Shown piece by piece: positions 18,198 to 28,300 of a DNA stretch of 64,000 nt (position 1 is its first letter; every line of letters begins with the position of its first letter). The DNA is from Chitinophaga sp. (GTDB lineage: Bacteria > Bacteroidota > Bacteroidia > Chitinophagales > Chitinophagaceae). The DNA lies in assembly GCF_017745275.1 (NCBI RefSeq), contig NZ_JAGHZS010000001.1, positions 1,178,001-1,242,000 of the forward strand, written 5' to 3'. The notes below the pieces were generated by a model. It did no database searches and was not told where the DNA came from. It saw only the letters and a list, made by a program, of their open reading frames with translations. Both the position numbers and the translations under genes were made by a program.

Positions 18198-18670
18198 GAA
18201 GGAATGACTGCGGTCGCTTCTATCTCCAGTAAAACATCCTCCCTAAACAAACTACTTACCTGTACCAGCGTACTGGCTGGCGGATGTTGAATATCTATAT
18301 ATTGATCCCTTACTGCCCGGAGTGTTTTCAGATTTTTTGTATCCCGTATAAAATAAGATAGTTTTACGAGGTCAGACATCTTTCCTCCTGCGGCCGCTAT
18401 CACTTTCTGAATATTAGTAAAAACCTGCTCTGCCTGTTGTTCAAAATTATCCTTCCCAACAAGGTCTCCTTTAGCATTTAATGGTACCTGCCCCGAGAGT
18501 ATGATCATTTTGTTAGCTCCCAGGTCAATAACGGCGGCTTGTGAGTATCCATTAGGTTTAGCTACTTCAGCAGGATTCATAAACTGGACGGAGGACTTGT
18601 CTGACTGGGCTTCGGCAATTGATACAACAAACAACAAGGCTATAATACCTAAAATAATTTCTTTTCTCAT
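18188..18670 (-). CDS. exported RidA/YjgF-family protein lacking the catalytic arginine
   Basis: 160 residues: a signal peptide (RKEIILGIIALLFVVSIAEAQ) followed by a RidA-like domain (IILSGQVPLNAKGDLVGK, FEQQAEQVFTNIQKVIAAAG, VKLSYFIRD, LEIEATAVI). Cytosolic RidA hydrolyses reactive 2-aminoacrylate and needs an Arg in the TRTCVEV segment (Arg105). Here the matching segment reads PASTLVQV, so the Arg is replaced and imine deamination is unlikely. Secreted, Arg-less homologues are common in Bacteroidota and have no agreed function. The gene is single and divergent from the next small membrane protein. Confidence 0.85.
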   Translation of the reverse strand: MRKEIILGIIALLFVVSIAEAQSDKSSVQFMNPAEVAKPNGYSQAAVIDLGANKMIILSGQVPLNAKGDLVGKDNFEQQAEQVFTNIQKVIAAAGGKMSDLVKLSYFIRDTKNLKTLRAVRDQYIDIQHPPASTLVQVSSLFREDVLLEIEATAVIPSHK

Positions 18671-18979
18671 AGCAGTGGATAGTTTATTTCAAGATAGACA
18701 TTTACCATCACATTTGATTAAAAAGAAGTGTATAACGATATCGCTGCACACTTCAAAATAATGCCGCAATTACAGCTGTGGCGGACGCAAGAGAATAGAT
18801 ATCTGCGAGCATTATGTAAAGGAAGAACAACCGGAAAGAATAAATAAGTTGATTTTGGTGCAGATAAAAAAGTGAGTATATTTAAAATCGGACAGCAGAA
18901 CTATCCAGAATAACTTCGGGAATTCTCTTTTCTTATATAGACGCACGGGAAATACCCACACAAACATTAAATCATACCG
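18671..18979. other. 309-base divergent intergenic region
   Basis: It separates the RidA-like gene from the small membrane protein gene. No coding frame or strong hairpin was found. A weak plus-strand promoter can be proposed from a TTTTGG segment near 18852 and TATATTTA near 18876, but the match to TAnnTTTG is incomplete. Confidence 0.3.
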
Positions 18980-19204
18980 ATGATCCGAATTCTTCGTTTA
19001 TTAGGCTGCTTTATTTCCTTCGTAGGGCTCATTACTTCTATTGCCTTGATCATAGAAGGAACGCAGCCATGTAGTGGCGATGGGTGTCTTATATACATTG
19101 CGCTTTTTATAGGAGTAGCAATGTTGGCTATTTCGGCGCCTGTTTTTTTCTTTACGCTAAGGTGCGAAATTTTGAACTGGCAGGCAAAAAGAAAACCTTC
19201 CTAA
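18980..19204 (+). CDS. small two-helix membrane protein
   Basis: A 74-residue protein with two hydrophobic helices: LLGCFISFVGLITSIALII (about 7-25) and YIALFIGVAMLAISAPVFFF (about 39-58). The loop between them carries two Cys (PCSGDGC) that could form a disulfide outside the membrane. The C-terminus is basic (NWQAKRKPS), so both ends should face the cytoplasm. No family is recognised. It starts at the ATG at 18980 and is followed at once by the remains of a regulator on the other strand. Confidence 0.55.
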   Translation: MIRILRLLGCFISFVGLITSIALIIEGTQPCSGDGCLIYIALFIGVAMLAISAPVFFFTLRCEILNWQAKRKPS

Positions 19205-19209
19205 TATTA

Positions 19210-19425
19210 TTATTTATTCTTCCTGGGATCAACTAATAGTTCGCATATACTTACATCCAAAGCAAGAGCAAGATCTCTTAATAGTTTAATGTTGATTAAA
19301 AATCATTATTACAAATCCGCGTAATAGCACCAGGCGTTTTTCCCACCATAGCAGCAAGGTTTTTGCAGAATATCTTTCTCTGCCAGTACAGCTTTAATTC
19401 TATTAATTTTTGGCTTTTCTGCCAT
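19210..19425 (-). pseudogene. degraded XRE/Cro-CI family regulator gene
   Basis: Read on the minus strand from ATG 19425, the frame encodes AEKPKINRIKAVLAEKDI, then shifts near an A-run to NLAAMVGKTPGAITRICNN, meets a TAA where relatives usually have Gln, and shifts again into LLRDLALALDVSICELLVDP before a TAA at 19212-19210. Together these parts make a standard helix-turn-helix regulator of about 70 residues, with LAAMVGKTPGAITRI as the recognition region. Two frameshifts and one nonsense codon indicate a dead gene rather than a single sequencing error. It is probably the leftover of a former small operon. Confidence 0.75.
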
Positions 19426-19515
19426 CTTTGATAAGGTTACTATCAAATTCTAAACAAAAAAACGCGTTAAAAAGGCTTAAATGCGCTATCTGAGCAACAT
19501 AAAAATCAATCATAA

Positions 19516-19549
19516 AAAATCCCATAGAACAATCGTTCCATGGGATTTT
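19516..19549 (-). terminator. rho-independent terminator of the glycosidase operon
   Basis: Arms 19516-19530 and 19535-19549 pair (15 bp with one GU-type exception) around an AATC loop. On the minus strand the stem is followed by ATTTTTTATG. It lies 23 bases beyond the stop of the six-hairpin glycosidase gene. Confidence 0.8.
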
Positions 19550-19571
19550 CGCATCTAACATTCAACACTTA

Positions 19572-20909
19572 TTACTTCACTTTTCCAGCCCACGCTTTCA
19601 ACTGATTAATAGCATCAAACAACACCCCGGCTTCTCCTCTGAAGTCGCCTGATCCGGATGCTTTGCCAGTACGCACATCATACCATTCATTGAATCCTTT
19701 ATTCTTGATTACACGATCCAGCATGGGGCTCATTTCCGCATAGGCTTCCAGTGGCATACCATTGTTAGCTAATGCGGTGATCATACGCCCGCCGAACCAG
19801 GTCCAGTCGCCGGCATTCTGGTAGAGATAGGCGGCCATGTTGGGAAATACTTCCACCGGGTATGGAGGATAAACAGTCATACCAATGGTAGCGAATTGCT
19901 CTTTTTCGGCGGCGGCCAGGAATTGCTGGTTGATCGCACGGATCTCTTTCTGATCGTGTAAACCGGCCAGTATAGCACAGGCGGTACCTCCGGTGTAAAG
20001 AATGCTGCGTTCATCGAAGGAGGCCGGGAATGGACTTCCATTCAGGTAGAGATGCGGAATGTACTTGTTAGCTTTCGCATCCCAGAGATGTTTCTGGATA
20101 TTTTTCCGGAGCGTAGCAGCAATATTTTTCCAGTTATCCTTAGCGGCATGGGTAGCTGGTTTGACAGCCATGAAATCATTGATGGCCAGAAGGAACATGG
20201 CGTTATCGTAGATGTCAACCGACCATTTTGTTTTGTCGTTCAAGGCTACGCCCCATCCGGTTTCTGGTTGAACATCTCCCCAATCTATGGTGGTAGCGCC
20301 TTTCACCAGGCCATATTCTTTTGCCCAACGATCATTCAAAATGAAACGCATAGCGGCTTCCATTCTTTGCAGCACGGTTTGATCCCCGACTTTTTCCTGG
20401 AGAATAGTTTTATCACCTGTTACATCTATATATTGTTTTACGGCCTGTATCAGGGATGACTCCTGGTCTGTTTCCACGGTGTTTTTGTGGCTGGCCCAAC
20501 CTGGCGCCAGTTCTGAGTGTCCATATTTATAACCGATGTTGGCTTGCTTTTCATTGATAGCGCCATCGGGAATATTGCCATCAGCGCCTTGTAGTTTGAA
20601 AAACAGGAGCAGCGCCTCTTTCACATCCTGGCTGCTACGTACTTTTAACGAGCCTTTGATAAAGGTATTAAAGTCCCTGATCCAGATTTCACCATAACCT
20701 GTGCCTGCGTTGAAACCGGTTAATACTTTTAACGCCCATGCCTGTACGGTGTCTAAACGATGGTCGGCCAGTATCTGTTTAGCCAATGTAGCTTTGCTGA
20801 TATTAGCTGTTTCCACCCGGCCCGGATAGGATAACAACTTCAACTCTCCTTGCTGTGCGTGTGCTGCCATTGCCAGAATAAGGCATGGCAGTATGAATAA
20901 TCGTTTCAT
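19572..20909 (-). CDS. secreted six-hairpin (alpha/alpha-6) glycosidase-like protein
   Basis: 445 residues with a signal peptide (KRLFILPCLILAMAAHAQ). The rest is a helical barrel of the six-hairpin glycosidase type, with GYGEIWIRDFNTFIKG (about 71-86), GADGNIPDGAI, ETDQESSLIQAV, TTIDWGDVQPETGWG and QNAGDWTWFGGRMI. WIRD plus the acidic residues of TIDWGD and NEWYD resemble the clan that holds GH37, GH63 and debranching enzymes, where acid and base are Asp and Glu. I cannot fix the GH family or linkage. It is the last gene of the SusC/D operon, six bases after the previous gene, so it probably acts in the periplasm on oligosaccharides brought in by that transporter. Confidence 0.7.
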   Translation of the reverse strand: MKRLFILPCLILAMAAHAQQGELKLLSYPGRVETANISKATLAKQILADHRLDTVQAWALKVLTGFNAGTGYGEIWIRDFNTFIKGSLKVRSSQDVKEALLLFFKLQGADGNIPDGAINEKQANIGYKYGHSELAPGWASHKNTVETDQESSLIQAVKQYIDVTGDKTILQEKVGDQTVLQRMEAAMRFILNDRWAKEYGLVKGATTIDWGDVQPETGWGVALNDKTKWSVDIYDNAMFLLAINDFMAVKPATHAAKDNWKNIAATLRKNIQKHLWDAKANKYIPHLYLNGSPFPASFDERSILYTGGTACAILAGLHDQKEIRAINQQFLAAAEKEQFATIGMTVYPPYPVEVFPNMAAYLYQNAGDWTWFGGRMITALANNGMPLEAYAEMSPMLDRVIKNKGFNEWYDVRTGKASGSGDFRGEAGVLFDAINQLKAWAGKVK

Positions 20910-20915
20910 CTGTCG

Positions 20916-22130
20916 TTACTTATCGTGTGTATAAAATGTAATTTCTTCTATTGTCATAAACCCTGCATTGCCCCAGTTGGTCAGCAATTTAAAGCGATAA
21001 TACCTGAAAGGTGCTGTTCCTGCAGGCACACTGAATTCTTCGCCGGCTTTGGCATAAGCAACATCATCGTCTGAATTTTGACCAACAGGCAAACCAGAAG
21101 GCTTGACAGATTCATATGAGCCGATCTTTGTCCAGCTCCCCCAGCTACCATCTGCCGCAGGCTGATTACTACCATATAATTCAAAGGTCTTAACACTTTC
21201 GCCTACATATAAGCGGTCATTAGCCTGCCATACTTTGAAACGGCTGAGGGCTGCTGCTTTGGCGCAATCTATCGTGAACCAGCAGGGGATGATAGATTGT
21301 GTAGCAAAACCCGGAGGATTGTAATTGTCGTCCCAGAGATAATTAATGAACCATAGATAACCGCCATCTTTTACATCGGTTGGTAGTTCCAGTACACTAA
21401 AGCCAGATTTGGGTAGTTGTCTTTCAAACTGCGGTAATGTAATGGTAAGCGCACCTTCTTTAGGATAAAAAAATACAAAAGAGCTGGTGTCCGGCTTACA
21501 TCTGGAAATATAGCTTAATGTTGAAGCTCCTTTATAATCAGTCAGTACTGTTTGGGTTTCTGTAGCAGGTACAATCCTGGTACATGTCTTTCCATCATAG
21601 CCGATATAATTTAGTTCAACCCCTTGCTCTCCGGTAGCAGCTGCTGCCCAGTTTAACACCACATTACCATCAACATTCTGCGTTACGGACTGCAGGTTTC
21701 TGTTAACGAGTGTGCTTACATAACTTTCGCCAACGGCTGCTCCGAAAGCATTCACCATTACAGAGCGATGACTTTCCTTATCATAAGTATAAATGATAAA
21801 GTTGTAATCTCCTTCATTCAGGTTAGTTATCATTTGGATAATAGTATCTCTTCCCGCTGTTCTTTTTACCGGAATATCTACTGAATCGTTGTTATTATTC
21901 CAGAGAATCTTTACCCGCGTTACTAAAGGATCGTTACCTAAAATAACATACAGTTGAAGGGTATTAAGGCCGGCCGCACCTACCAGTACTGTGTCTGCTC
22001 TGCCCGGATAGGTGATTTCACCACCCTCCATAAACTTTCTGTAAGCATCGCCTTTGGTTTTGGTACAGGACATAATGAAGGCGGTAATAGCCAGTGTCCC
22101 TAAAAAAATGAAAAGCCTGATATCTTTCAT
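20916..22130 (-). CDS. surface lipoprotein, DUF4998-like plus discoidin-type C-terminal domain
   Basis: 404 residues with a lipoprotein signal ending in FIMSCTKTKG. The N-terminal part (GGEITYPGRADTVLVGAAGLN, then LNEGDYNFIIYTYDKESHRS) matches the DUF4998 pattern of SusC/D-linked lipoproteins. The C-terminal part (about 240-404) resembles an F5/8-type C (discoidin) carbohydrate-binding fold, with SRFKVWQANDRLYVGESVKTFELYG split over two strands and FRYYRFKLLTNWGNAGFMTIEEITFY at the end. It is likely an SGBP-type glycan-binding protein on the cell surface. It lies between the DUF4959-type lipoprotein (28 bases) and the glycosidase (6 bases). Confidence 0.78.
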   Translation of the reverse strand: MKDIRLFIFLGTLAITAFIMSCTKTKGDAYRKFMEGGEITYPGRADTVLVGAAGLNTLQLYVILGNDPLVTRVKILWNNNNDSVDIPVKRTAGRDTIIQMITNLNEGDYNFIIYTYDKESHRSVMVNAFGAAVGESYVSTLVNRNLQSVTQNVDGNVVLNWAAAATGEQGVELNYIGYDGKTCTRIVPATETQTVLTDYKGASTLSYISRCKPDTSSFVFFYPKEGALTITLPQFERQLPKSGFSVLELPTDVKDGGYLWFINYLWDDNYNPPGFATQSIIPCWFTIDCAKAAALSRFKVWQANDRLYVGESVKTFELYGSNQPAADGSWGSWTKIGSYESVKPSGLPVGQNSDDDVAYAKAGEEFSVPAGTAPFRYYRFKLLTNWGNAGFMTIEEITFYTHDK

Positions 22131-22158
22131 GTGGTTAATTTCTTGGTTGACAGATAAT

Positions 22159-23328
22159 TTATTTTGTATCTCCCCAGGTCATGAGTTCGTGAAACTGACA
22201 ATAAGTCCCATTGGTCCAGTTACTCAGTGTTTTAAACCGTATATAACGCACTTTAGGTGTATTCAATGGGAAAGTGACAGTTTCTCCCTCTGCTGCTGCA
22301 TCCATATCTGCCTGGGAAAGTTTTCCCGGAGGCAAGCCCGATGGTTTTATCTGGGTATGTTCAGTGAGCAGTATCCAACTATCATCAAAACTTCCATCTG
22401 GATTAGGTTTGTTAGAGCCCCATATTTCCACTTTTCTGGGACTATGAAGGCCATATAAGTAATCAGGCCTCATGAACCATACAATACGGCTTAATTTGGC
22501 GGTTACGCCCATATCATAAGTAAGCCATTGCGGCATTCTGGCGGCATCTCCAGAGTGATAAAAACCGGTGGTGGTGCTGCCATCAAAAATTCCTGAGATA
22601 TCTCCTCCATAACCCAAAGGCGCATCCGTAGGCAGTATTAGCCCCTTCATTTTCTTACGATCCAGCAGCTCTTCGTATAGTGGTGTTATTTTTATATGGA
22701 AGGTATCGGACATATTCCCCCATCTATCACGCACATATACGCCAAAGTCGGTGGGGACATCTTTCATATTCCTGGTTGAAAAGTCACCCACTGGTAAATT
22801 GGTATACTTCGTCATATACGGAGAAAATGCACCAAGAGAATCCGTAGCCAATACCACCACCGCCAGATCTGATTCTTTCGCATTGTCAAATTTCACATTC
22901 ACGCCGCCAAAATCAGGCACCACACTAATCGTTCTTCTAACAATCCAGATGATTGGTTCCAATGGTTTTACGGTTACTTCTACTGGCGCAGAGACATTCT
23001 CGCTTTTATCTACTGCATACAAGGTTATTTTGTAGTTACTGGTATCCCCAAACCCTTCTACCAGGAGGCTACTGTTATAGCGACTTACTTTCGTTTCACT
23101 TTGCACTCCCTTAGTGGTTTTATATACTGCTTTTATACATAACAGATCAGCATCCTTCGGTAAGATATAGCTGATTCTTGCGGAGCCATTGAGATTGATA
23201 ACAGATACATTTGTCACCACGCCAGGAGCCGTATGATCTTCTATTACAGGTCTGGGTTCTTCTCTTTTACAGGAGGAGATCACCAGCAGGGATATTAATA
23301 CTATGTGGAGATAAATTCGTTTGTTCAT
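22159..23328 (-). CDS. surface lipoprotein, DUF4959 / DUF5126 / DUF5000 type
   Basis: 389 residues. A lipoprotein signal ends in LVISSCKREEPRP. The N-terminal domain (TAPGVVTNVSVINLNGSARI, SYILPKDADLLCIKAVYKT) fits DUF4959, the middle (IWIVRRTISVVPDFGGVNVK, AKESDLAVVVLATDS) fits DUF5126, and the C-terminal discoidin-like domain (GDISGIFDGSTTTGFYHSG, WLTYDMGVTAKLSRIVWFMR) fits DUF5000. This three-domain layout is common right after SusD genes and is thought to bind glycan at the surface. It starts 49 bases after SusD. The final domain shares its plan with the C-terminus of the next lipoprotein, including the PSGLP-P/V-G-K/Q segment, so the two probably arose from related modules. Confidence 0.85.
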   Translation of the reverse strand: MNKRIYLHIVLISLLVISSCKREEPRPVIEDHTAPGVVTNVSVINLNGSARISYILPKDADLLCIKAVYKTTKGVQSETKVSRYNSSLLVEGFGDTSNYKITLYAVDKSENVSAPVEVTVKPLEPIIWIVRRTISVVPDFGGVNVKFDNAKESDLAVVVLATDSLGAFSPYMTKYTNLPVGDFSTRNMKDVPTDFGVYVRDRWGNMSDTFHIKITPLYEELLDRKKMKGLILPTDAPLGYGGDISGIFDGSTTTGFYHSGDAARMPQWLTYDMGVTAKLSRIVWFMRPDYLYGLHSPRKVEIWGSNKPNPDGSFDDSWILLTEHTQIKPSGLPPGKLSQADMDAAAEGETVTFPLNTPKVRYIRFKTLSNWTNGTYCQFHELMTWGDTK

Positions 23329-23377
23329 ATCAGTGCATTTAAGCAGGTATAAATGTTTTTAAGCAAATAGCCAGCTG

Positions 23378-25318
23378 TTACCACCCTGGATTTTGTTGCA
23401 GGTTGGTATTGATCTGGAGATCATATTCCTTTATGGGCCAGAAATAATCGCGGGGAGCAACAAATTGTGTGTTGTATATAAATACTTTACGATTATAACC
23501 TTCATAGGTCGTTTGCTGAATATCCCACCCATAAATAGGACCATTTAATACCTGTGGTGCTGTTTTCCATCTACGCAGATCCCAGAAACGACTAGCTTCA
23601 AACGCCATTTCTATACCGCGCTCCTGCCAGATAATACTACGTAGTCCGGCTACAGATGTATACTTTGTTGGGTTGGTAGAATAAGTAGACCAGGAAGTTT
23701 CTATCGATGGTAGTCCGGCTCTTTCGCGGATCTGGTTCAGATAGGGCAACGCTTCTGCGGAGGCACCGGTTTCATTCAACGCCTCTGCGTATAAAAGATA
23801 AAGATCTGCCAAACGCATTACCGGCCATGGATATGATTCTGTTTTCAGCGAAGTAGCGGTAAAATTCAGGTTCCAGCTCACTACTTTCTTAGTATAATAA
23901 CCGGTGACAGAATATAAGCGGATTTGCTTTTTACCTGAATATTGATCCGCTTTACTTTGAATATTATAATTCTGGTTTTTCATGAACCATTTGGAACCAT
24001 CAAATGCTATATCTGCATAAAATCTTGGCTCTCTTTCAAAATGTAATCCAACTGTTTTATACCCTTCCTGCATACCGGTATCTTGCGCTGTTACTGTCCG
24101 CAGCTTATAGCGGTTACCATAATCCCAGGTCTTATCTTCTTCAATAGGTACGCCATTTTGGGTATAGAACATTTCGGCCATTTTCATAGGAGGTGCCAGC
24201 TTTCCTTTCAGGTTGAGGTTAAACTCTTCAGGATCCAACTGAGGGCAGGCAAATGTTTGCAGCCAGTAGGTAGGGTCTCCGTCTGATGTTAATCCAAATA
24301 TTAGTTCACTGTTCCATTTCTCACACACGGCATTGCGGATATTCATTTCTATTTGTGTAGCGTGATCTACTGTTGTGAGTGGAGAGGAGAAGTGATATAA
24401 TCTCACTCCGGCGGCCTTAGCCAGATCGATAGCTTTTTTACAGGCATCCTTTGCCCTTACCCATTTGGTAGCATCATACTGTGGATTAAAAAGTATCTGT
24501 CCGTTTTTATTCTTCATACCGGCAAAGTCACCGTTACCATTGAACAAAGGGCTTGCGGCCGTTACCAGTACACGGGCTTTGATAGCCAGTGCTGCTACTT
24601 TTGTGATGCGTCCGAGTTCTGTAGTAGAGCTGGTAATAGACAGTGGTAGTCCGGTGTTCTCACCAGCGGCAGCCTCATCCAAAAGGCTGGCAATATAATT
24701 AACGACGGAGTCAACAGGTTGCCTGAATATCCGTACTTCATCCGGCGTTGCGGTAGTAGGTAAATTTTTATCCACAACGGGAATGGGGCCATACATTCTG
24801 AATAAATACCAGTGAAAATAGGCTTTCAGGAATTTCACCTCAGCAATCCAGCGCTCTTTTTCATAAGGCTGCAGATCGATTACTTTATTCACATTTTCGA
24901 GAAAAATATTACAGTTACGAATCCCCTGCCATAGTGGTCTTCCATCATATCCATCCCAATAGTTCATGTATGGTTCTGCACTGCTTTGGGTACCACGGGC
25001 AATGTTGTAAGGGTCGAGATTAAAATAATCCTCATTCATGGGCCAATAGGTCCATGCTTCATCACCAGCACTGAACCCTGGATTCATATCCGGATTTCCT
25101 TCTCTCGGCAGGTAAGCGTAACAGGTAAATAAAAATTTTTCTGCTTCCTGCCGGTTAGCAAAAGCATGATCCAGTGTAGGCAGGTTGTCTGGTATGATAT
25201 CCAGGAATCCTTTTTTACAGCCTGCAAAAAAGGCGGCAGCAGCGCATAGCAGAATGATAGTGAAATATCTGCTACGTAAAGATTTTATTGATGTCTGATA
25301 TGTATGTAATGGTTGCAT
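23378..25318 (-). CDS. SusD/RagB family outer-membrane lipoprotein
   Basis: About 646 residues from the ATG at 25318, which lies just beyond the SusC stop and gives a clean lipoprotein signal ending in FFAGCKKGFLDIIPDN. An ATG at 25354 would overlap SusC by 14 bases and spoil the signal. Family landmarks are the CxxxFLDxxP start, the helix KERWIAEVKFLKAYFHWYLF, the loop MYGPIPVVDKNLP and the C-terminal IIWQERGIEMAFEASRFWDL. It is longer than average, as is usual for members that bind larger or branched glycans. With the SusC upstream it forms the uptake complex of this locus. Confidence 0.93.
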   Translation of the reverse strand: MQPLHTYQTSIKSLRSRYFTIILLCAAAAFFAGCKKGFLDIIPDNLPTLDHAFANRQEAEKFLFTCYAYLPREGNPDMNPGFSAGDEAWTYWPMNEDYFNLDPYNIARGTQSSAEPYMNYWDGYDGRPLWQGIRNCNIFLENVNKVIDLQPYEKERWIAEVKFLKAYFHWYLFRMYGPIPVVDKNLPTTATPDEVRIFRQPVDSVVNYIASLLDEAAAGENTGLPLSITSSTTELGRITKVAALAIKARVLVTAASPLFNGNGDFAGMKNKNGQILFNPQYDATKWVRAKDACKKAIDLAKAAGVRLYHFSSPLTTVDHATQIEMNIRNAVCEKWNSELIFGLTSDGDPTYWLQTFACPQLDPEEFNLNLKGKLAPPMKMAEMFYTQNGVPIEEDKTWDYGNRYKLRTVTAQDTGMQEGYKTVGLHFEREPRFYADIAFDGSKWFMKNQNYNIQSKADQYSGKKQIRLYSVTGYYTKKVVSWNLNFTATSLKTESYPWPVMRLADLYLLYAEALNETGASAEALPYLNQIRERAGLPSIETSWSTYSTNPTKYTSVAGLRSIIWQERGIEMAFEASRFWDLRRWKTAPQVLNGPIYGWDIQQTTYEGYNRKVFIYNTQFVAPRDYFWPIKEYDLQINTNLQQNPGW

Positions 25319-25340
25319 AACAATTGATTTTGGCGATACA

Positions 25341-28300
25341 CTATAAACTAACATTAACGCCTACGTTAAACACACGTTGAACAGGATATCCCAATGCGTT
25401 ACTTCCCTGTTCAGGATCCCATAATTTAAAGGCACTGATCAGGAACAGGTTGGTACCATTGAGATAAATTCTCAGGCCGGAGATATGATATTTTTTCATC
25501 CCCTTCTCACCGATATTATAACCAATTTCCGCACTCTTCATCCGAAGGAAAGCGCCATTGCGTAACCACCAGTTAGAGAGCTGATTGTTATTTTTATTCT
25601 GTGTAGAACCAAGTCTGGGCCAGAAGGCATACAGATTGCGATTGTCTTCTGACCAGTGATTTTTGGCGATAACATCCAATAATCCGTTTTGATTACTACC
25701 ATCCTGTACGAAGGGAGAAATAGAGGCAGGATCTATTAAGAATGAAGATCTGGCCGAACCCTGGAAGAAGGTACTGATATCAAAGTTTTTATATCCGAAA
25801 GAGAAACCGAATCCATAAATAATTTCCGGTGTAACAGGGTATCCCATGGCATTCACCATATCGAGGTTAGTGATTTGTCCATCGCCGTTCAGGTCGCGGT
25901 ATTTGATATCTCCGCCTCTCACTTCTCCAAAATTCTGACGGGGAGAGTTCTTTACTTCTTCATCATCTACAAATAATCTTTCTGCTACCAATCCGTATAC
26001 CTGGCCTAAGGAATGTCCTACGCGGGAAAGGTATTTCATGCTGGCTGGATAATCTGGCTCCTCATTGGCCAATAGTTTGCTGGCGGCATAGGTAAATGTT
26101 CCCCTTGCCTGCAGCCATGTTTTACCGAAGTTCTTATTATAATCCAGGGCTACGTCTATCCCTCGGCCTTCTGCTATGCCCACGTTGGAGCTGATAGGTG
26201 CTGAAAGCCCCATAGTACTTGGGATATAAGCCCTTTGCATCAGAATATTACTTCTGCGTTCCTTATAGGCATCTATAGTCAGATTGAGTGCACTCCAGAG
26301 TCCCAGGTCCAACCCGATATTGGCTTTTTGGGACTTCTCCCAGGTGATGGCGTTGTTGGCGTAGCGGGAAATGGTTACACCTGGCCTGTTATATTCATAA
26401 TTCTGACCAAAATATGATCCGTACCCATTATTGTTCAGGTTAACATTTGACAGGTAAAAGAAACGATCATTTGCGCTTCCTATCTGGTCATTACCTACCA
26501 GGCCATAGGTAGCGCGTAACTTCAGTTGTGTGATCGTATTTTTATAACTCTCCAGGAATTGCTCATTGCCCGCATTCCATGCCATCCCAATGGATGGGAA
26601 GAAGCCATATCGATTATCTTTTGCAAAGCGTTCCGACCCATTGTAACCAAAGTTACCTTCCACCAGATAGCGATTATCGTAGCCATAAGTAAAGCGGCCG
26701 GAAATTCCCTGGTTGCGGAATGGGAGCGATGATTGCAGGTCACCGGCGTTTCCATTCAGATAGTTCCGGCGAATACCGATTAACAATCCACTGATATTAT
26801 GAACTCGGTTGAATGTACGGTTATAGTTCACAGCCGCTTCCATATAAGTAGTAGTATTCACCATTTTTCCACCACCATTGTAATTAAGATATTCCGTGGC
26901 TGTTTTTTCATTTAACAGTGTAAGTGTATAATCGCCCGGCGCCTTTATAACGGGATTAGCGGCATAAAAGAATGCATTGTATTGCCGGCTCAGGTCGAAG
27001 TAAGAAAGACGTTTGGTGTATGCCATTACTCTGGCAGAAAGACCAGGTATAACAAAATTGAGATCTTGTTTTATTTCCAGTTGTACATTCAATATGGAGG
27101 TATTGTATTGGCTGAATCCTGATACCATCCATGCATAAGGATTATTATACACTTCACCATTGGAGCCACGTGCAGCATTTCCGAATAGTGGGTGGTTCAC
27201 TTTTGGCAGCGCGCTGGCTGGGTAGATAGCTGGGAACAATACAGGGTTGGCCTTCAGAGCTCCCTGGAAGATAGCAGCACCTCCTCCTATGGGACCATTA
27301 TAATCATCGAAATTACCAGTAGTTCTGATGATGGCTTCTGTGGTGGACGTCAGCTTCATGTTGATGTTAGAACGCACCTCATAACTTCTCAACTTGATAT
27401 TATTATTGAAGTTATTTCCCTTCTGTGTTTTTAGTATCCCGTTATCCTGGTTCATGGTGGCCCCTACATAGTATTGCGCCTTCTGGCCACCACCAGAGAG
27501 ATTGACATTCAACCGCTGGTTATTCGTTGATTTTTTGATCAAGGTTCCGAGCCAGTCATTACTAGGATACAGATATGGATTATCGCCTGCTTTGGTGTGG
27601 TCGATTTTGTTTTGGCTATAAGGCAACGGTGCCAGCCTGTCGCGGGTAACGGCTGCTTCATTGGCCAGCTCCATATAGGAAATGTTATCTGCCAGTTCTA
27701 TATTACGGGTATTGGAAGAGAAGGCGTTCTCAAAACGTATATTCATTTTCGTTACACCGGATTTACCACTTTTGGTAGCAATAAGGATAACGCCGTTGGC
27801 GCCACGGGCACCATATAAAGAAGAGGCGGCGGCATCTTTGAGCACAGAGAAGCCGGAAATATCATCTGGTTGCAGACGGGCCAGTTCTGTATTGGTAGAT
27901 TCCATTCCATCAATTAATATCAGGGGGTCTTGCTTACCGGAGCCGAAAGTGGTAATACCGCGGATAAAGAAGGAAGCATTATCTGCTCCCGGCTCACCGC
28001 TGCGTTGGTAAGATATCAATCCGGAGATACGTCCGGCGAGCATAGTAGTAAGGTTACTGGTTGGTCCTTTGATTTCTTTTGGATTGATGGTCGTGATGGA
28101 ACTGACCATGCTTTGTTTCTTTTGTTGGCCGTAAGCCACGACAACTACATCGTTCAGGTCATTACGGTTCTCTTCTAATGTGACGAGTAAGGTACGTCGC
28201 GCGTTTACAGGGATTTCCTGTGGTACATACCCCATGGAGCTGATGAGTAAGGTATCAGAGGCTTTCTCCAGTTTGATGGCAAATTCGCCGATGGTACTGG

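Noticed and set aside
19200..19460. possible short plus-strand gene or RNA after the small membrane protein
   Set aside because: The sequence is explained by the remnants of a minus-strand XRE regulator.
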